Numbered from the stretch's first letter, positions 35,906 through 47,429 are shown. The stretch is DNA of 64,000 nucleotides from Artemia franciscana (GCF_032884065.1 NC_088873.1:30586716-30650715); one strand, 5' to 3'. Translations and numbers: made by a program. Notes: generated from the sequence alone by a model not told the origin.

Positions 35906-36224
35906 AGGTAAAAGAAAAAAACACAAGATTGCAAAGAATCATTATAATCCAGTTTTTTCTCGTACTAAAGACATTAAGTATTTTGGTGCTTGAGTTCAAA
36001 ACTGTCGATATTGTTTAAGAAATGTCCTTCCTACACTTCGGCATTGCGAAACAGAACTGAATGCTGGGAGTTAGTATCTTAGTTTCAGTAAGTGGGCTAT
36101 TGTTCTGTGTATTTTTTTTTTGTAATTACAAGTTTTAAATACTTTTACTTTAATTGACATACTTTTTCTATTGCCTTTAGAAAAATGTTTCTCTATAAAC
36201 TTTATTAAATAAAAAAATAAATAA
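35906..36224. other. AT-rich spacer
   Basis: No gene was found. An aaataaataaat-type run near 36210 precedes the next hairpin element. Confidence 0.3.
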
Positions 36225-36231
36225 ATAAAAA

Positions 36232-38245
36232 AAAACAAGTTTTTTCAACTGAGAGTAAGGATCAGAACTAAAACTTAAAACGGACAGAAATTATTACGTA
36301 TATGAAAGGGTCTGCCCCCTTTCTCAACATCCCGCTCTTCACACTATAGTTTTTTGGCACGTTAAAAAAACTTATTTATAGTTCTAATTAAACGACTCTT
36401 GTGTTTTAAGAGTGGTTTTTAAAGAATTGGGACAAAATTTAAACTTTAGCGTAAAGAGCGAGGTGTTGAGGAGGAGGCAACCCCCGCCATATACTTAATA
36501 ATTTCTGTTCGTTTTAAGTTTTAATGTTGCTCCTTACTTTCAGTTGAAAGAACTTTTTTTTTTAATTTAATTTTTGATCATTGTTTTTTTAATAAAACCG
36601 AGATAATTGGCTCCACCTCCACAATAAATCCCCTCCCCTTCAAAATATACTCTGAATAGTTCAATTCTGGCGAAAATTTACCACCGATAATTATCCTTAA
36701 CATCTCCACGAGTAAAATTGAATCGGAAAATGGGAAGTAACACATATAAAGAAATTTCGAATAGGAATTCTGGTAAGTCTCCCCAGTTTAAAATTACCCC
36801 TGAAAAGTTAACCCCTTGGAAAATTCCCTCTCCATTGACGATTCTCTCCGTGAAAAATCCTATCAGCAGAAAATTCGTACTACCCTCCCCATCCAAAAAT
36901 GTATGCAAGCTTCCCAATAACTAATAAAACAATGGGAAAATTTTTAAAGCTTAAAAACGTTTCTCCAGGGGCTGTAGGAGGTAATTTTATCTCCAAAGAT
37001 ATAGTTATTTGGTCTTTCAACTATATTGAACAAAAAAAGCTATCTCAAAATTTTGATCGACGACTTTGGAAAAAAGTGGCATGGAGGGGGTCGATTAGCC
37101 CTCCAGCCTTTTGTTCACTTGAAAAGGCACTTTAGCTTCTCATTTCTACAAGAATGAGCCCTCTCCCGATGTTCTAGGCTCGCCCCTGGGAAAACAAAAA
37201 AACAAATAAACATGCATCCATGATCTTTCTTCTGGCAAAATTACAAAATTCCACATTTGTGCGGATATTTATTATTTATTTATTGTATTTCTAACCCGTC
37301 ATACAATACAAAGTAAACAGAGACGGAGAATACAGACAAAACGACAAAAAAAAGGAATATGAAAAAAAAAGCTTGAAACTACTTGAATCGGAAAAGAGGA
37401 AGTAACACATATAAAGAAATTTCGAATAGGAATTCTGGTAAGTCTCCCCAGTTTAAAATTACCCCTGAAAAGTTAACCCCTTGGAAAATTCCCTCTCCAT
37501 TGACGATTCTCTCCGTGAAAAATCCTACCAGCAGAAAATTCGTCCTCCCCTCCCCACGCAAAAAATGAATGCATGCTTCCCAATAACTAGTGAAACGATG
37601 GGAAAATTCGTATGGCTTAAAAAACTTTCTCCAGGGGCTGAAGGAGGTAATTTTATCTCCAAAGACATAGTTATGGGCCTTTCAACTATACTGAACAAAA
37701 GTAAGCTATCTCAAAATTTTAATCGACGAATTTGGAAAAAAGTGGCGTGGAGGGGGTCGAGTAGCCCTCCAATTTTTTGTTCACTTAAAAAGGCACTATA
37801 GCTTCTCATTTTAACTAGAACGAGCCCTCTCCCGATGTTCTAGGCTCGCCCCTGGGAAAACAAAAAAACAAATAAACATGCATCCATGATCTTTCTTCTG
37901 GCAAAAATTACAAAATTCCACATTTGTGCAGATATTTGCTTGAAACATCTTCATGAGCGTTCCTGAATACGCTACATCTGGTGATGTCATTTTCATGAAA
38001 ATCCTATGACTTCAAGGGGTCTTTCCCCTTTTTTTTCGAAAATAAGACAAATTTTCTCAGGCTCGTAGCTTTTGATGGGTAAAATTAAACACAATCAAAC
38101 TTATATATTTGGAATCAGCATAGTAAGCCAATTCTTTTGATATATTAATTTTTATCAAAATTTTATTTTTTACAGTTTCGTTTACTATTGAGCCGGGTCG
38201 CTCCTTACTTACGGTTTGTTACCACGAACTGTTTGATTACCCATG
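36232..38245 (+). mobile_element. Hairpin element copy with internal ~660-bp tandem duplication
   Basis: It opens with acaagttttttcaactgaga (hairpin at about 36232-36555, long loop with cttgtgttttaagag) and ends with gagccgggtcgctccttac and accacgaactgttt near 38245. The body is partly duplicated: gaagtaacacatataaag onward (about 36720-37265) is repeated at 37382-37940, offset about 662 bp, with few differences. Between the two copies sits a ~110-bp insert (about 37268-37378) rich in attta, containing ctaacccgtcatacaatac, which looks like a reversed retroposon tail. The duplicated frames starting MNRKRGSN are not genes. Confidence 0.75.
37266..37376 (-). repeat. Possible short retroposon tail insertion
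   Basis: On the minus strand the sequence reads gacgggttagaaatacaata then (aata)n. This parallels the 'cgggtttttgaaatacac + (tatc)n' end of the LINE fragment at 26248-26726. It may be a heavily truncated insertion. Confidence 0.35.
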
Positions 38246-38357
38246 CAAATGCAAACAGAGATCATTGAAATATTGATCATTTTTTCTACATTACCAAAAG
38301 TGTTGTTTTCATAGAACTATACTTTTTCATTAAATATAATCAGACAAATAGAAAAGG

Positions 38358-38613
38358 CTTTTCAACTAAAGTAAGGAGCAAGTTTTAACTTAAGACAAAT
38401 ATAAATTATTCTGCAGATAAGAGGAACTGCTCTCCTCTGAACACCTTGCTCATTAAACAAAAGTTTTTTAGCGCTTTGTAAAATCTTTTCTCTTTTTTAA
38501 TTACAAGTTTTAGATAACTTCGAAGACCACACTGCCTTTCCATGACGAAAGTAAAACAGTTCAAAACAGGGATGATACCTTTTTATTGACAGTGAATAGA
38601 TATAAAATTGTTT
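38358..38613. repeat. Left inverted arm flanking a LINE
   Basis: The segment starts aaaaggcttttcaactaaag and taaggagcaag, a hairpin-element arm. It ends ggatgatacctttttattga and cagtgaatagatat. The second part is the reverse complement of 42745-42795 and the first part is loosely the reverse complement of 42830-42945. Confidence 0.7.
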
Positions 38614-38663
38614 AACTGGGTATTTCGAACACATATACATTTTTACTGCTGATGATGAACACT

Positions 38664-38682
38664 GTAAGTAAGTAAGTAAGTA
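38664..38682 (-). repeat. (TTAC)n 3' tail of the LINE
   Basis: Four to five gtaa units on the plus strand sit directly after the LINE 3' UTR, as expected for a microsatellite-type LINE tail. Confidence 0.75.
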
Positions 38683-38796
38683 CTTTTATTACCCGAAAAT
38701 TCACTAGAATTACATCGGAGTACGAATGGAAAAAAAAAAGAAAATCACACTACGAACATAACCATAAGTAAACACACACTATGTACACTAACAAAA

Positions 38797-41273
38797 CTAC
38801 TGACACATGACAGCTAGCCACGGGTTCGTGCAAACGCAAACTGTTGGATCGGACACTCCATATTTACGCATGATATGCGAGTTCTTTGTCCACGGAGGAA
38901 GTCTCAGAAGGAGCTTCGCGAATCGAAAAAACAGAACTCTCACTTTTGTACATTGGGCGGAAGACAAATAATTCCAAAAAGGTGCTATAAACAGTACATG
39001 TGGGAGGGCGATGGCATTATACAGCGACGTAAGAAATCTACGGCAGAATCGATGTCTGTTACCAATGATTGATCCGTAAGCAATCCGGATTTTCGCCTCT
39101 ACGTGTCGTAAAAGCAACGTTCCTGTCGAGTAGAGGCTTCGACCGATTGGTAAACCAAGGTAGGTAATGCTCTCACATGGCTTAACAGCTGAATCACCTA
39201 AAGGAATTTCATTCTCATAATAACCCGCGTTGAAGAACAGTACGGCCGATTTAGACACATTAAATGATAAACCTATTTTATTATATTTCCTACTCAAAAC
39301 ATCAAAATTCTTCGATAGTCGATCGGCAGACCTGTCAATTCAGTCGGACATGAGGGTATTCTAATTTGCGCTCTAAGGTTACTGTACATATAATACATAG
39401 CTCTGACAATACACAGATTTAGCCCTTGTTTATACGCTGCTAAAAGGATCTGCGCATGCACCGACGAGTCAAACGCCCGGCTTACATCAAAAGAGCTAAT
39501 AACTAATGGGTCACCCGTTGCCTCAGAATCGGACAAAATACTTGCAAGGGCGAACAGAGCATCAGCGCAACCAAAACCTACCGTAAAGCCAAACTGGTAG
39601 TTTGGCATTTGGCAACAGTTTCTAACATTCGGCAATATAGGCATTTCAAAAAGCTTACATAAAACTGGCGACACAGTAATTGGGCGATAGGAAGAGCATA
39701 TATTAGCTGGCTTCCCTTTTTTCAGGATGGGCGTAAGTTGTCCTCTACAGAAAACATCGGGCAAAATACCGACTACGAATATGGTCTGGTACAATAATGT
39801 TAACATTTCATATAAAAGACGAGTACCATTCACAAGGTGAAGTGCACACAAACCGTCAAATCCACACGATTTTTTCTTTTTTAATTTAAAGACATTTGCA
39901 GTTACATCTGAAACAGTTACGGTAAAGTCCAGAAAACTCGAATTTGATAACACAGATTCAAGTTGCTCGATATATGGCCTTGCTACACTGGGATCTGGGG
40001 CACCAAATTCGCTCGTATAGTAGGATTGCCAGTCGCTTGGGTCACAAGGCATGGATTTAGGCGTTTCTTGGCGGTCTTTCACGCGATCTTTCCATAGACG
40101 ACTTGGATCGTTTATTATTCTCTCTGTATATTCATGTTTCACATTTGTACGATACTGCTTGAGGGCTTTATCAAATTTACGTTTTGTGTGTTTACGGAGA
40201 CAATTCAAAACGCAGGATTTTGGACGACCGCCTTCCCTCCATACCGAGAACCAAAACTTAGCATCTTGACACGCTTTCACTAGCTCTCGATTTTTTGAGA
40301 ACCCAGGGATTTCAGTATGTTTACGAATTTTCCTAACGGGAACAGCAGCCTTTTCTGCAGTTAGTAGTGCATGGGTGATTTCAGCACAAAAGTTATTGAC
40401 CTGTGTTTTAGTTTCTTGGTTATTCCTTTGCAAGTTGGCTTGTAGGAGATTATATGGTACATTGATCTTCTGCAGCGTCTTGTCGAGCACTGTCTGGTAA
40501 AGAGTAAAGTCGGCCTTTAACCAGTCCTTTATTTCGTACCACTGTGAAGAACTTTTTTCCTTAGGAATACACACATTAACACATGCTTCAATGGGGATAT
40601 GGTCGGTGGAGTGACTTCCCATTAGCACGCTAACTGTGCCACTCACGTTTAATGTGCATGCGACATGGTCTATATTTGAGACTGAACCACTAGTGTGTAC
40701 GAAAGTAAAATCATTGTCTTTTGGAAGCACACGATACCGATTTTCCAATATGCTTAGGATCAACTGGGACCGAGGAGACGAGTCGTCGGCTAGATCACAG
40801 TTGTAGTCTCCGATTATAACGCATTCCAGTTTGGACAGCATAATTTTCTTGAGGCACTTTGCAAGAGCACGCACTGCGTTTGAAAGTCGGTTATCTGATT
40901 CTTCGTCGCTGTAGTTTGTGGGGAAGTAGACATTGACGGTCACAAGATTCCCAGCTCTTATAACCATAAAGTTTTCAGCTGTATGAAGACTCTCGGAATT
41001 AACTGCAGAGTTATATACGGTCGATAGTCCGCCAGAGGGTCTTCCACGTTGACGAGACTTTGCTGGGACAAAATAAAATGTATGATTGTCTGAAAACTTG
41101 AGCAGGCTGAGACTATGACTTGTCAGCAGATGTTCTTGGATGCATAGACTATTGCCTCGCCGGCATAATTCTTCAATTAAGGGGATTCTGTGAGACACAC
41201 CTCCGTTCATGTTCCACGACACGATCTTAGTACTTGCATGCTGTTCATTCATCGGAGCATTTTTGCTTTCCAA
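38797..41273 (-). pseudogene. LINE ORF2: APE endonuclease + reverse transcriptase, active site deleted
   Basis: The main frame (41273-39294, 659 codons) starts at an ATG 29 nt inside the end of ORF1. Endonuclease motifs are in order: IVSWNMNGG (about residue 18), CIQEHLL, VIIGDYNCDL (residue ~150), SNIDHVA and STDHIPIEA. The reverse transcriptase follows from about residue 420: KKSCGFDG, LTPILKKGKP, SYRPITVSP, QFGFTVGFG and SSFDVSRAFD (motif A). The frame then breaks after TELTGLPI, and a second frame (39297-38797) resumes at FDVLSRKYNKIGLSFNVSKS. The GVRQG...YADD segment that should lie between (motifs B and C, probably 60-100 codons) is missing, so the polymerase cannot work. The C-terminal domain continues to a stop at 38797. 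ORF2 copies the element RNA at a nicked target (family knowledge). Confidence 0.9.
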
Positions 41274-42367
41274 TTTTCTTTTTCATCTCAGGACATTGGA
41301 ATGACTGACAGGTATGTTTTGTCGATTTACATGCTGCACAGCCAATTGGATTCGTGCAGGGGGTAGTAGCATTGGACGTATGGCCAAGGACACCGCAACG
41401 GGGACAAAACTGGGGAGAGGAACACACCGCTGAAATGTGACACGAATTTCTGGCAGTTATAGCATCGTTTTGGAAGGTACACAAACTCTTCAATCGGAAA
41501 ACGTTCAAACTCTAGTTTTGGCGGACTTTTCATGGCCAGACCAAGCTGATAGTGGGAAGAAAAGTACAACTTATAGGTTCGACTTCTACCACACTGCTCT
41601 ACCCTTTCGCAGCCTGAAACGCAGTTCTTCACCTTATCGGCATCATATGTAGTTGGAATGTTTTTGATCACGCCTATAAAAACTGGGGATTTTACCCTAG
41701 CTTCTGCACTTTGCGACTTCTGGTTGATAGAAGAAGCAATGCTGTTTGCCTTGACCTTCGTTTTAACTACAAGCCGCCATTCAGATCGACTTCTTTTCAA
41801 TTCAACATCATCGACTGACAGGTCTTCTCCACACATACTCATCAAAAATTGTTTTCGTTCCTCTGGCGTGGTAGTGGGGGGTGGGTTCTTCAAAACTACG
41901 GAATAGGGTAATGGAGAAAGTCTATCTGGTGCAGGATTGGGTTGGTTTCCGTCACTTACAGATTTGCTGGAAGGCCATGGGATTGGGACTTGGTTGTAGC
42001 GCTCGAGAAAACCCGAGAACTGCCGTCGCATTTCATTCACTGTCGATATGACACATGTGCCTACTTCTGCTCCAATGGCCGGTACTTCTTGAGGATCAAA
42101 TATGACGAACTTGGGAAGTTCTATTCTTTCTTTAGCGCATCTTGCAAAAACTTAGCAATATCCATTAAATTGTCCTCATCTTGGACGCATTTCGAAAATC
42201 GATCACCAGTTTTGGCCTCCTTAGTCAACAATTCTTTGGCCTTTTCGATTGAGTCTCTTATAAAAAAACTCCACAGCTCGTTTCAAAAATACTTCCTTCT
42301 TTATCCCGTTATTCATTGAACGCGATATGTAGTTCAACACAGGATTTAGTATTATAGTATCCCCCAT
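41245..42367 (-). pseudogene. LINE ORF1: Gag-like RNA-binding protein with zinc knuckles
   Basis: The best start is the ATG at 42367 (MGDTIILNPVLNY); a second in-frame ATG is at 42316. A T7 run near 42262 causes a +1 shift, a second shift lies near 42150 and a third near 41450, so the protein is split. Joined in order, the pieces give an N-terminal helical region (KRAVEFF, IRDSIEKAKELLTKEAKTGD), a Pro-rich linker, an RRM-like part (VFIGVIKNIPTTYDADKV) and three zinc knuckles. Knuckle 1 is CYNCQKF-H-SAVC across the frameshift, then CPRCGVLGH and CAACKSTKHTCQSFQC. Such ORF1 proteins coat LINE RNA (family knowledge). The stop at 41245 lies 29 nt past the ORF2 start. The gene is inactive because of the three frameshifts, though two are in or near homopolymers and could be sequencing errors. 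Confidence 0.85.
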
Positions 42368-42734
42368 GCTTGAAGCAAGTTACTGAAATCACCCAGGAAC
42401 AAGGGAAGCGTATGGACCCCTTCACCTATTCGCCGCAATTTACGGGTAACTGAATACAGGCGGGTACAGTACGGCACTTCAGGGGGGTTGTTCTGAGAAA
42501 AAATCAGCACTTTAATGAAATAGAAACAAAGATGGCACTCTATGAATTTCGCAATATAGATGGCGGGCCAGTCTACTTGAGAAAAAAGATGACACTAATA
42601 AAAATACCCAGAGAGAAAGACCAATTCTAGGAACTGGAGAAAATCTATCAAATAAATTTAACTATACATCTATCATTAGAGGGTATATATCAATGTGAAG
42701 ATAACCTCAAAGCAATGCAATAGCCTTATCCCAT

Positions 42735-42945
42735 TAACATCATATCTATTCACTGTCAATAAAAAGGTATCATCCCTATTTTGAACTCTGTTACTTTAAT
42801 TACAAGTTTCCTTAAAAAATTGGAAAAAAGCCAAACCTCACAGTAAAGGTTAAGGAGCTAAGAAGGAGACAGTCCTCTTCATACAAATAATTCAAACAGG
42901 TTTCAAACCTGCTTCTTGCTTTCAGTTTAAATGCTCTTTTTTTAT
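42735..42945. repeat. Right inverted arm flanking the LINE
   Basis: Positions 42745-42795 (atatctattcactgtcaata ... gtatcatccct) are the near-perfect reverse complement of 38573-38608. Further right, agctaagaaggagac and cttgctttcagttt match, in reverse complement, the arm at 38365-38450 more loosely. Together they are the two arms of one hairpin with the LINE between them. Confidence 0.7.
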
Positions 42946-43019
42946 CTAATTTTTGGTTGTTTTCCAAATCATACCCAAGCTTAACGAAAATATAATTTGA
43001 GGTTATATTCATAAGAAAA

Positions 43020-45067
43020 AAATGACTGCTCCCAAATGCATTCCGCCGGTGGACCAGTGTCCCCCTTCTTTGAAATACTAGAAGCAGGTACAGCATCTGG
43101 CACACAACAGCCCCCAAACGATTTCGAAAAACTGGCAGAAGAAGTCGGATCCCCCTCTTGTGACGACACTGAATACCCCCTACTGGAAGACGATTAACCC
43201 TTTGTCGCCAAATCCAGCGCGAAGAAGTAGAAGATGCCATAAAACAAACTTTAGGTGGGTCTGCGCCAGGACCAGATGGAATTCCAGTAACGGCTTTGGA
43301 TGTACTACAAGCAGTTTTATTTAGTTTTATTAAAGTGGCCTGATACTTGGAAGATATCTGTAGTTATCCCCATATTTAAGAAAGGTGATGCAAGTTCGTG
43401 CGAGAATTACCGACCAATCAGCTTAGGAAACTGTCTTGGAAAAATTTTGGACAAAATCTTAAATAAACGGCTGGAATTATGACTGGATGAGAGGCAAATT
43501 CTTAGAGAAGAGCAAGCCGGTTTCCGTAAAGGGTACTCACCATCTGATTGAATGTTTGTTCTAAGTGCATTGATTAGTAAGTATTGCAAGGGAAACAGAT
43601 AGTTGTACGTGGCTTTTCTTGATTTAAGTATGAGCATTTGACAATGTTGACCGTATAATTCTGTTTAGAACGCTTTTAGGAACAGGAATTCCGCCACCCT
43701 TTTTAAGGGTTCTTCTTTCGATGTATTGTTTGACCAGAAATGTGGTAAAGATAGCAGGAAGCAGTATATCTAGAGTTTTTTTTAATGTAAAAGGTGTAAG
43801 ACAGGGTTGTACCCTATCACCGAAACTTTTTGTTATTTTTATAAATGATCTTGCCGAATACCTTGAAAATAGAAGGGCACCAGTTGTACACCTTGGAAAT
43901 AAAGTATTGTCATTGCTATTATTTGACGATGATAGTGCCTTGTTCGCCAGGTCCAGTTCGGAGCTACAAAGTCTGTTAGATTCCACAGCTGAATATTTAG
44001 AGGAAAAGAAAATGGAAATTAACACAAAAAAGACAGAGGTGATGATTTTTTGCCGTAGACAATCAACAGGAAATAAAGATGAAGAAAGTTTTTATTTGAA
44101 TGGTGAAGCCGTGAAAGGTTGTTTCTCAGGCAGTATATTTAGGATTTCATTTAACATCGAACGGAAGATGGATCAATCATATTTCGAAGATGGCAAATCG
44201 AGGAAAAGCAGCAATGGCAACGCTATTCAGGAACGAGAACAGGTGACTTAAAGATGCACAAAAACGTGCTCAACTCAAAAATAAGGCCAATCCTCCACTA
44301 TGGAGGAGAAGTATGGGGCTTAGAAGTGGCAAATTCATTAGAAACTCTACAGCTACAATATTATAAACGAATGCAATGTCTGCACGCCACAACCCATACA
44401 CTTTTCATCAATGGAGATTTGGGACTTTTCTCCGTGAGAAAACATAGACAGATCCAATTAATTGAGTTTTAGCTGAAAATACTGCAATGTCCTTCCTCAA
44501 GACTCATCAGTGCAGCGTATGATGAATTGCTTATCTTGGGACAAGGATCTTCATGGCTTTTCCATATCAAAAAAACTCTTGGACACCACAGGTTTATCGT
44601 ATGCATGGGATAGAGGAGATGGCACAATCTCAGATCACATAGTCTTTCTGTCAGAGATCCAAACAAGGCTAGAAGACCAAGAAATTTAGAAATGGTGGAA
44701 CAATCGTAGCCAGTCGGAAAACTTAAGTTTTTACTACAAGGTGAAAGAAAATTATGGCGAAGAGTTACATTTTAAATTAGGGATTCCAAAAGAATCCCCG
44801 AGGCCTTGTCTCCCTCTTTATAGTGTTTGGAAAAATAGGTGTCACCCGGAAATACAGTATACTTGCCCGATTTGTGGTGATCTTGATGGGCTGGACTATT
44901 TTCTTTTCAGGTGTCAGGGGCTAAATGAGCTAAGAGGGAACCTTCTTCTTGGGGGTGGTCGTGAGCCCTTTCTTGGAACTTTGAAGTCGACGTCGAAAAT
45001 AAATATAGTAGCAGTGAGAAATTTTGTCCGAAAGGGTCTTATTATTCAAAAGTCGAGTGTTACATGA
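43020..45067 (+). pseudogene. LINE ORF2 remnant (reverse transcriptase + C-terminal zinc finger)
   Basis: Broken frames join into a reverse transcriptase. They run QREEVEDAIKQTLGGSAPGPDGIP (about 43212-43285, shown here in two parts: QREEVEDAIKQ and GGSAPGPDGIP), FKKGDASSCENYRPISLGN (43349), EEQAGFRKGYS, LYVAFLDLS, FDNVDRIILFRTLLGTGIPP, VRQGCTLSPKLFVIFINDL (43790), and FDDDSALFA where YADD/FADD is usual. The two catalytic aspartates of motif C survive and the residue before them is changed to Asp. Then come KTEVMIF, ILHYGGEVWGLE (44290), and at 44741-45067 a tail with CPICGDLDGLDYFLFRC, the same zinc-finger type as at 26254-26563. At least six stops or frameshifts disable it. The endonuclease is missing, so the copy is 5'-truncated near 43020. 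The clade is not assigned. Confidence 0.85.
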
Positions 45068-45128
45068 TTTAGTTTCTTTGTAGTTGTATATCTATATATA
45101 CGGCCTGAAAAATGGCTTTAAATACAGT

Positions 45129-45150
45129 CATTCATTCATTCATTCATACT
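45129..45150 (+). repeat. (CATT)n tail of the LINE
   Basis: The LINE 3' UTR (ggcctgaaaaatggctttaa, atacagt) ends in five cattcatt-type units immediately before the next hairpin element. Confidence 0.75.
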
Positions 45151-45168
45151 AAATTAAATAAAAAAAAA

Positions 45169-46861
45169 ACAAGTTCTTTTAACTGAAAGTAAGGAGCGAC
45201 ATTAAAACTTAAAACGACCAGAAATTACTTCGTATATGAAAGAGGCTGCTTCCTCATCAACGCCTCGCTCTTTACGCTAAAGTTTGACTCTTTCTCTCAA
45301 TTCATCTTTTTCAAACAGTAAAAAACTTTAGCGTAAAGAGCGGGGTGTTGATGAGGAAGCAGCCTCTTTCATATACGAAGTAATTTCTGGTCGTTTTAAG
45401 TTTTAATGTCGCTCCTTACTTTCAGTTAAAAAAACTTGTTTTTTTATTTAATTTCTGGACGTTTTTGAATCAATGCATCTTTTGATTTTGGCTCTCCGCA
45501 GAGGAATAATTAAAACAAAATTTGCATTTTTTTTTTTTGGCTAAATGGCTTTCTCATAATTTTGATCGAATGATTTTGAGAAAAAAAGAGCGGGGGAGGA
45601 AGCCTAGTTGCCCTCCGGTTTTTTGGTTAATTAAAAAGGCAACTAGAATTTTTGATTTTTTACGAATATTTTTATTAGTAAAATATTTACGTAACTTATA
45701 AATTAGCTTAAGTAAAGAACTTTTGTATTCTCATATTTTTATTACATATATGAGGGGGTTCCTCCCTTGTCAGATCCTCGCTCTTTACATTAAAGCTTAA
45801 ATTTTGTCCCAATTCATTAAGAATGACCCCAGAATCACAAAAGCTGTAGAATAAATAGTTGAAATTACTAAAAATACTTTAGCGTAAAGAGCGAGGTATT
45901 AGGAGGAGGTGAGCCCCTCAAATGGGTAATAATTTCTGTTTGTTTTAAGTTTTAATGCTGCTCCTTACTTCCAGCTGAAAGAACTTTTTCATATTTATTT
46001 TTTCATTTTTTTTTAAATAATGCTAGTAAATCCTGCGCTCCCTTCATGGAGATTTTCTTCCGCCATGACAAACTATCGATCTAAAGTTCCCCCAGCATAT
46101 CCCCCTCTTCTCAACCCCTCCCCCAACCAGAAAAATCCCCCTGAAAACGTCTGTACACTTCCCAATAATTATTAGCATATGTAAACACTAGTCAAAGTTT
46201 GCAACTTGCGGGCCCTTCCACTGGGACTGTGGGGGAGTAAGTCTTCCCCAAAGACATAGTTATAAGGTTTTTCGACTACGATGAATAAAATGGCTATCTC
46301 AGAATTTTGATTTGTTGACTTTGGTAAAATAATTAGCTTGGGAGGGGGCCTAGGTGCCCTCCAATTTTTTTGGTCACTTAAAAAGGGCACTAGAACTTTT
46401 CATTTCCGTTAAAATGAGCCCTCCTGCAACATTCTAGGACAACTGGGTCGATACGATCACCCCTGGGAAAAAGAAAAAAAACCAAAAAAACAAAAAAACA
46501 AATAAACACGCATCCGTGATCTGCCTTCTGGCAAAAAATACAAAATTCCACATTTTTGTAGATAGGAGCTTGAAACTTCTACAGTAGGGTTCTCTGATAC
46601 GGTGAATCTGATGGTGCTATTTTCGTAAAGAATCTATGACTTCTAGGGGGCGTTTCCCCCTATTTTCTAAAATAACTGAAATTTTCTCGGGCTCGTAACT
46701 TTTGATGGGTAAGATTAAACTTGATGAAACTTATATATTTAAAATCAGCATTAAAATGCGATTCTTTTGATGTATGTATTGGCATCAAAATTCTATTTTT
46801 TAGAGTTTTGGTTACTATTGAGCTGGGTCGCTCCTTACTACAGTTCGTTACCACGAACTGT
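45169..46861 (+). mobile_element. Hairpin element, full-length copy
   Basis: Hairpin A occupies 45169-45439, hairpin B about 45720-45980, and the body runs to gagctgggtcgctccttact and the terminal palindrome ending at 46861. Both arms of hairpin A carry the same private change: cgaccagaaatt on the left and aatttctggtcg on the right, where other copies have cgaacagaaatt and aatttctgttcg. The length is about 1693 bp and there is no ORF of note. It directly follows the LINE tail at 45129-45150. Confidence 0.8.
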
Positions 46862-47429
46862 TTGATAGAATTTTTTAAATTCAAAATATACTAAAAAAAT
46901 TTCCATCTTACCTTCTCTCCATATACTTTGATCCTCCCCTATACCACTCCTGATCTCTTCCTTCACCAAAATTGTAATTCAATCACGGCCTTGTGAAGTA
47001 AGATTTTTGATATGTAGGTTGAACCCTGGAAATGAATAAAGCAAAAGAGACTGATTTACGCACAAAAAACTTCCAAACAGCCCTACGATATCAAACTGGG
47101 AAGAAAAACCATCTAGTAACTGGAGTATATCTAGGTAACTTCATATCATATGGATATTCCAAGAACATAAATACAAACATTGGTCATTCTGTATTGACCA
47201 AAATTCACACTGTTATTTTTTATTTATTTAACTGGGGTATAGAGAAACCGTCATCATGGGTGATTCCTGGACATGAACAATCCTCCAGGCTAAATGTTTC
47301 AACTTCAGACCCGACCATTTCTTACCAGTAAAAAAGAAAATACGCATAAAAGAAAAAAAGAAAAGAAAAAAATAAATAAAAGCCAAAAATAACAAAAACA
47401 AAGCAAAAAATAAACAAATGAAAAAACAC
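46862..47429. other. Stretch without recognised gene
   Basis: AT-rich. On the minus strand, downstream of the PWWP-ORF1 remnant, a short frame reads EDCSCPGITHDDGFSIPQLNK (in parts EDCSCPGITHDD and GFSIPQLNK; about 47230-47320) and might be the start of a linked ORF2, but this is not established. The plus-strand frame 47032-47331 is unrecognised. Confidence 0.25.

Larger units (their letters stand above)
38664..42480 (-). mobile_element. Two-ORF non-LTR retrotransposon with (TTAC)n tail
   Basis: On the minus strand a 5' leader (about 42370-42480) precedes ORF1 (42367-41245), ORF2 (41273-38797), a short 3' UTR and a (TTAC)n tail. On the plus strand the tail reads (gtaa)4-5 at 38664-38682. The 5' boundary is uncertain and may extend to about 42730. 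APE endonuclease, three zinc knuckles in ORF1 and overlapping ORFs fit the Jockey/I-type broad group; the clade is inferred. It is the best preserved LINE in the window but is disabled by frameshifts and loss of the polymerase active site. Confidence 0.85.

Noticed and set aside
35680..35926. Repeat protein EEPRAHMVRGRKSQ
   Set aside because: It is produced by the ~38-bp tail array of the second array element, and two frames read equally well.
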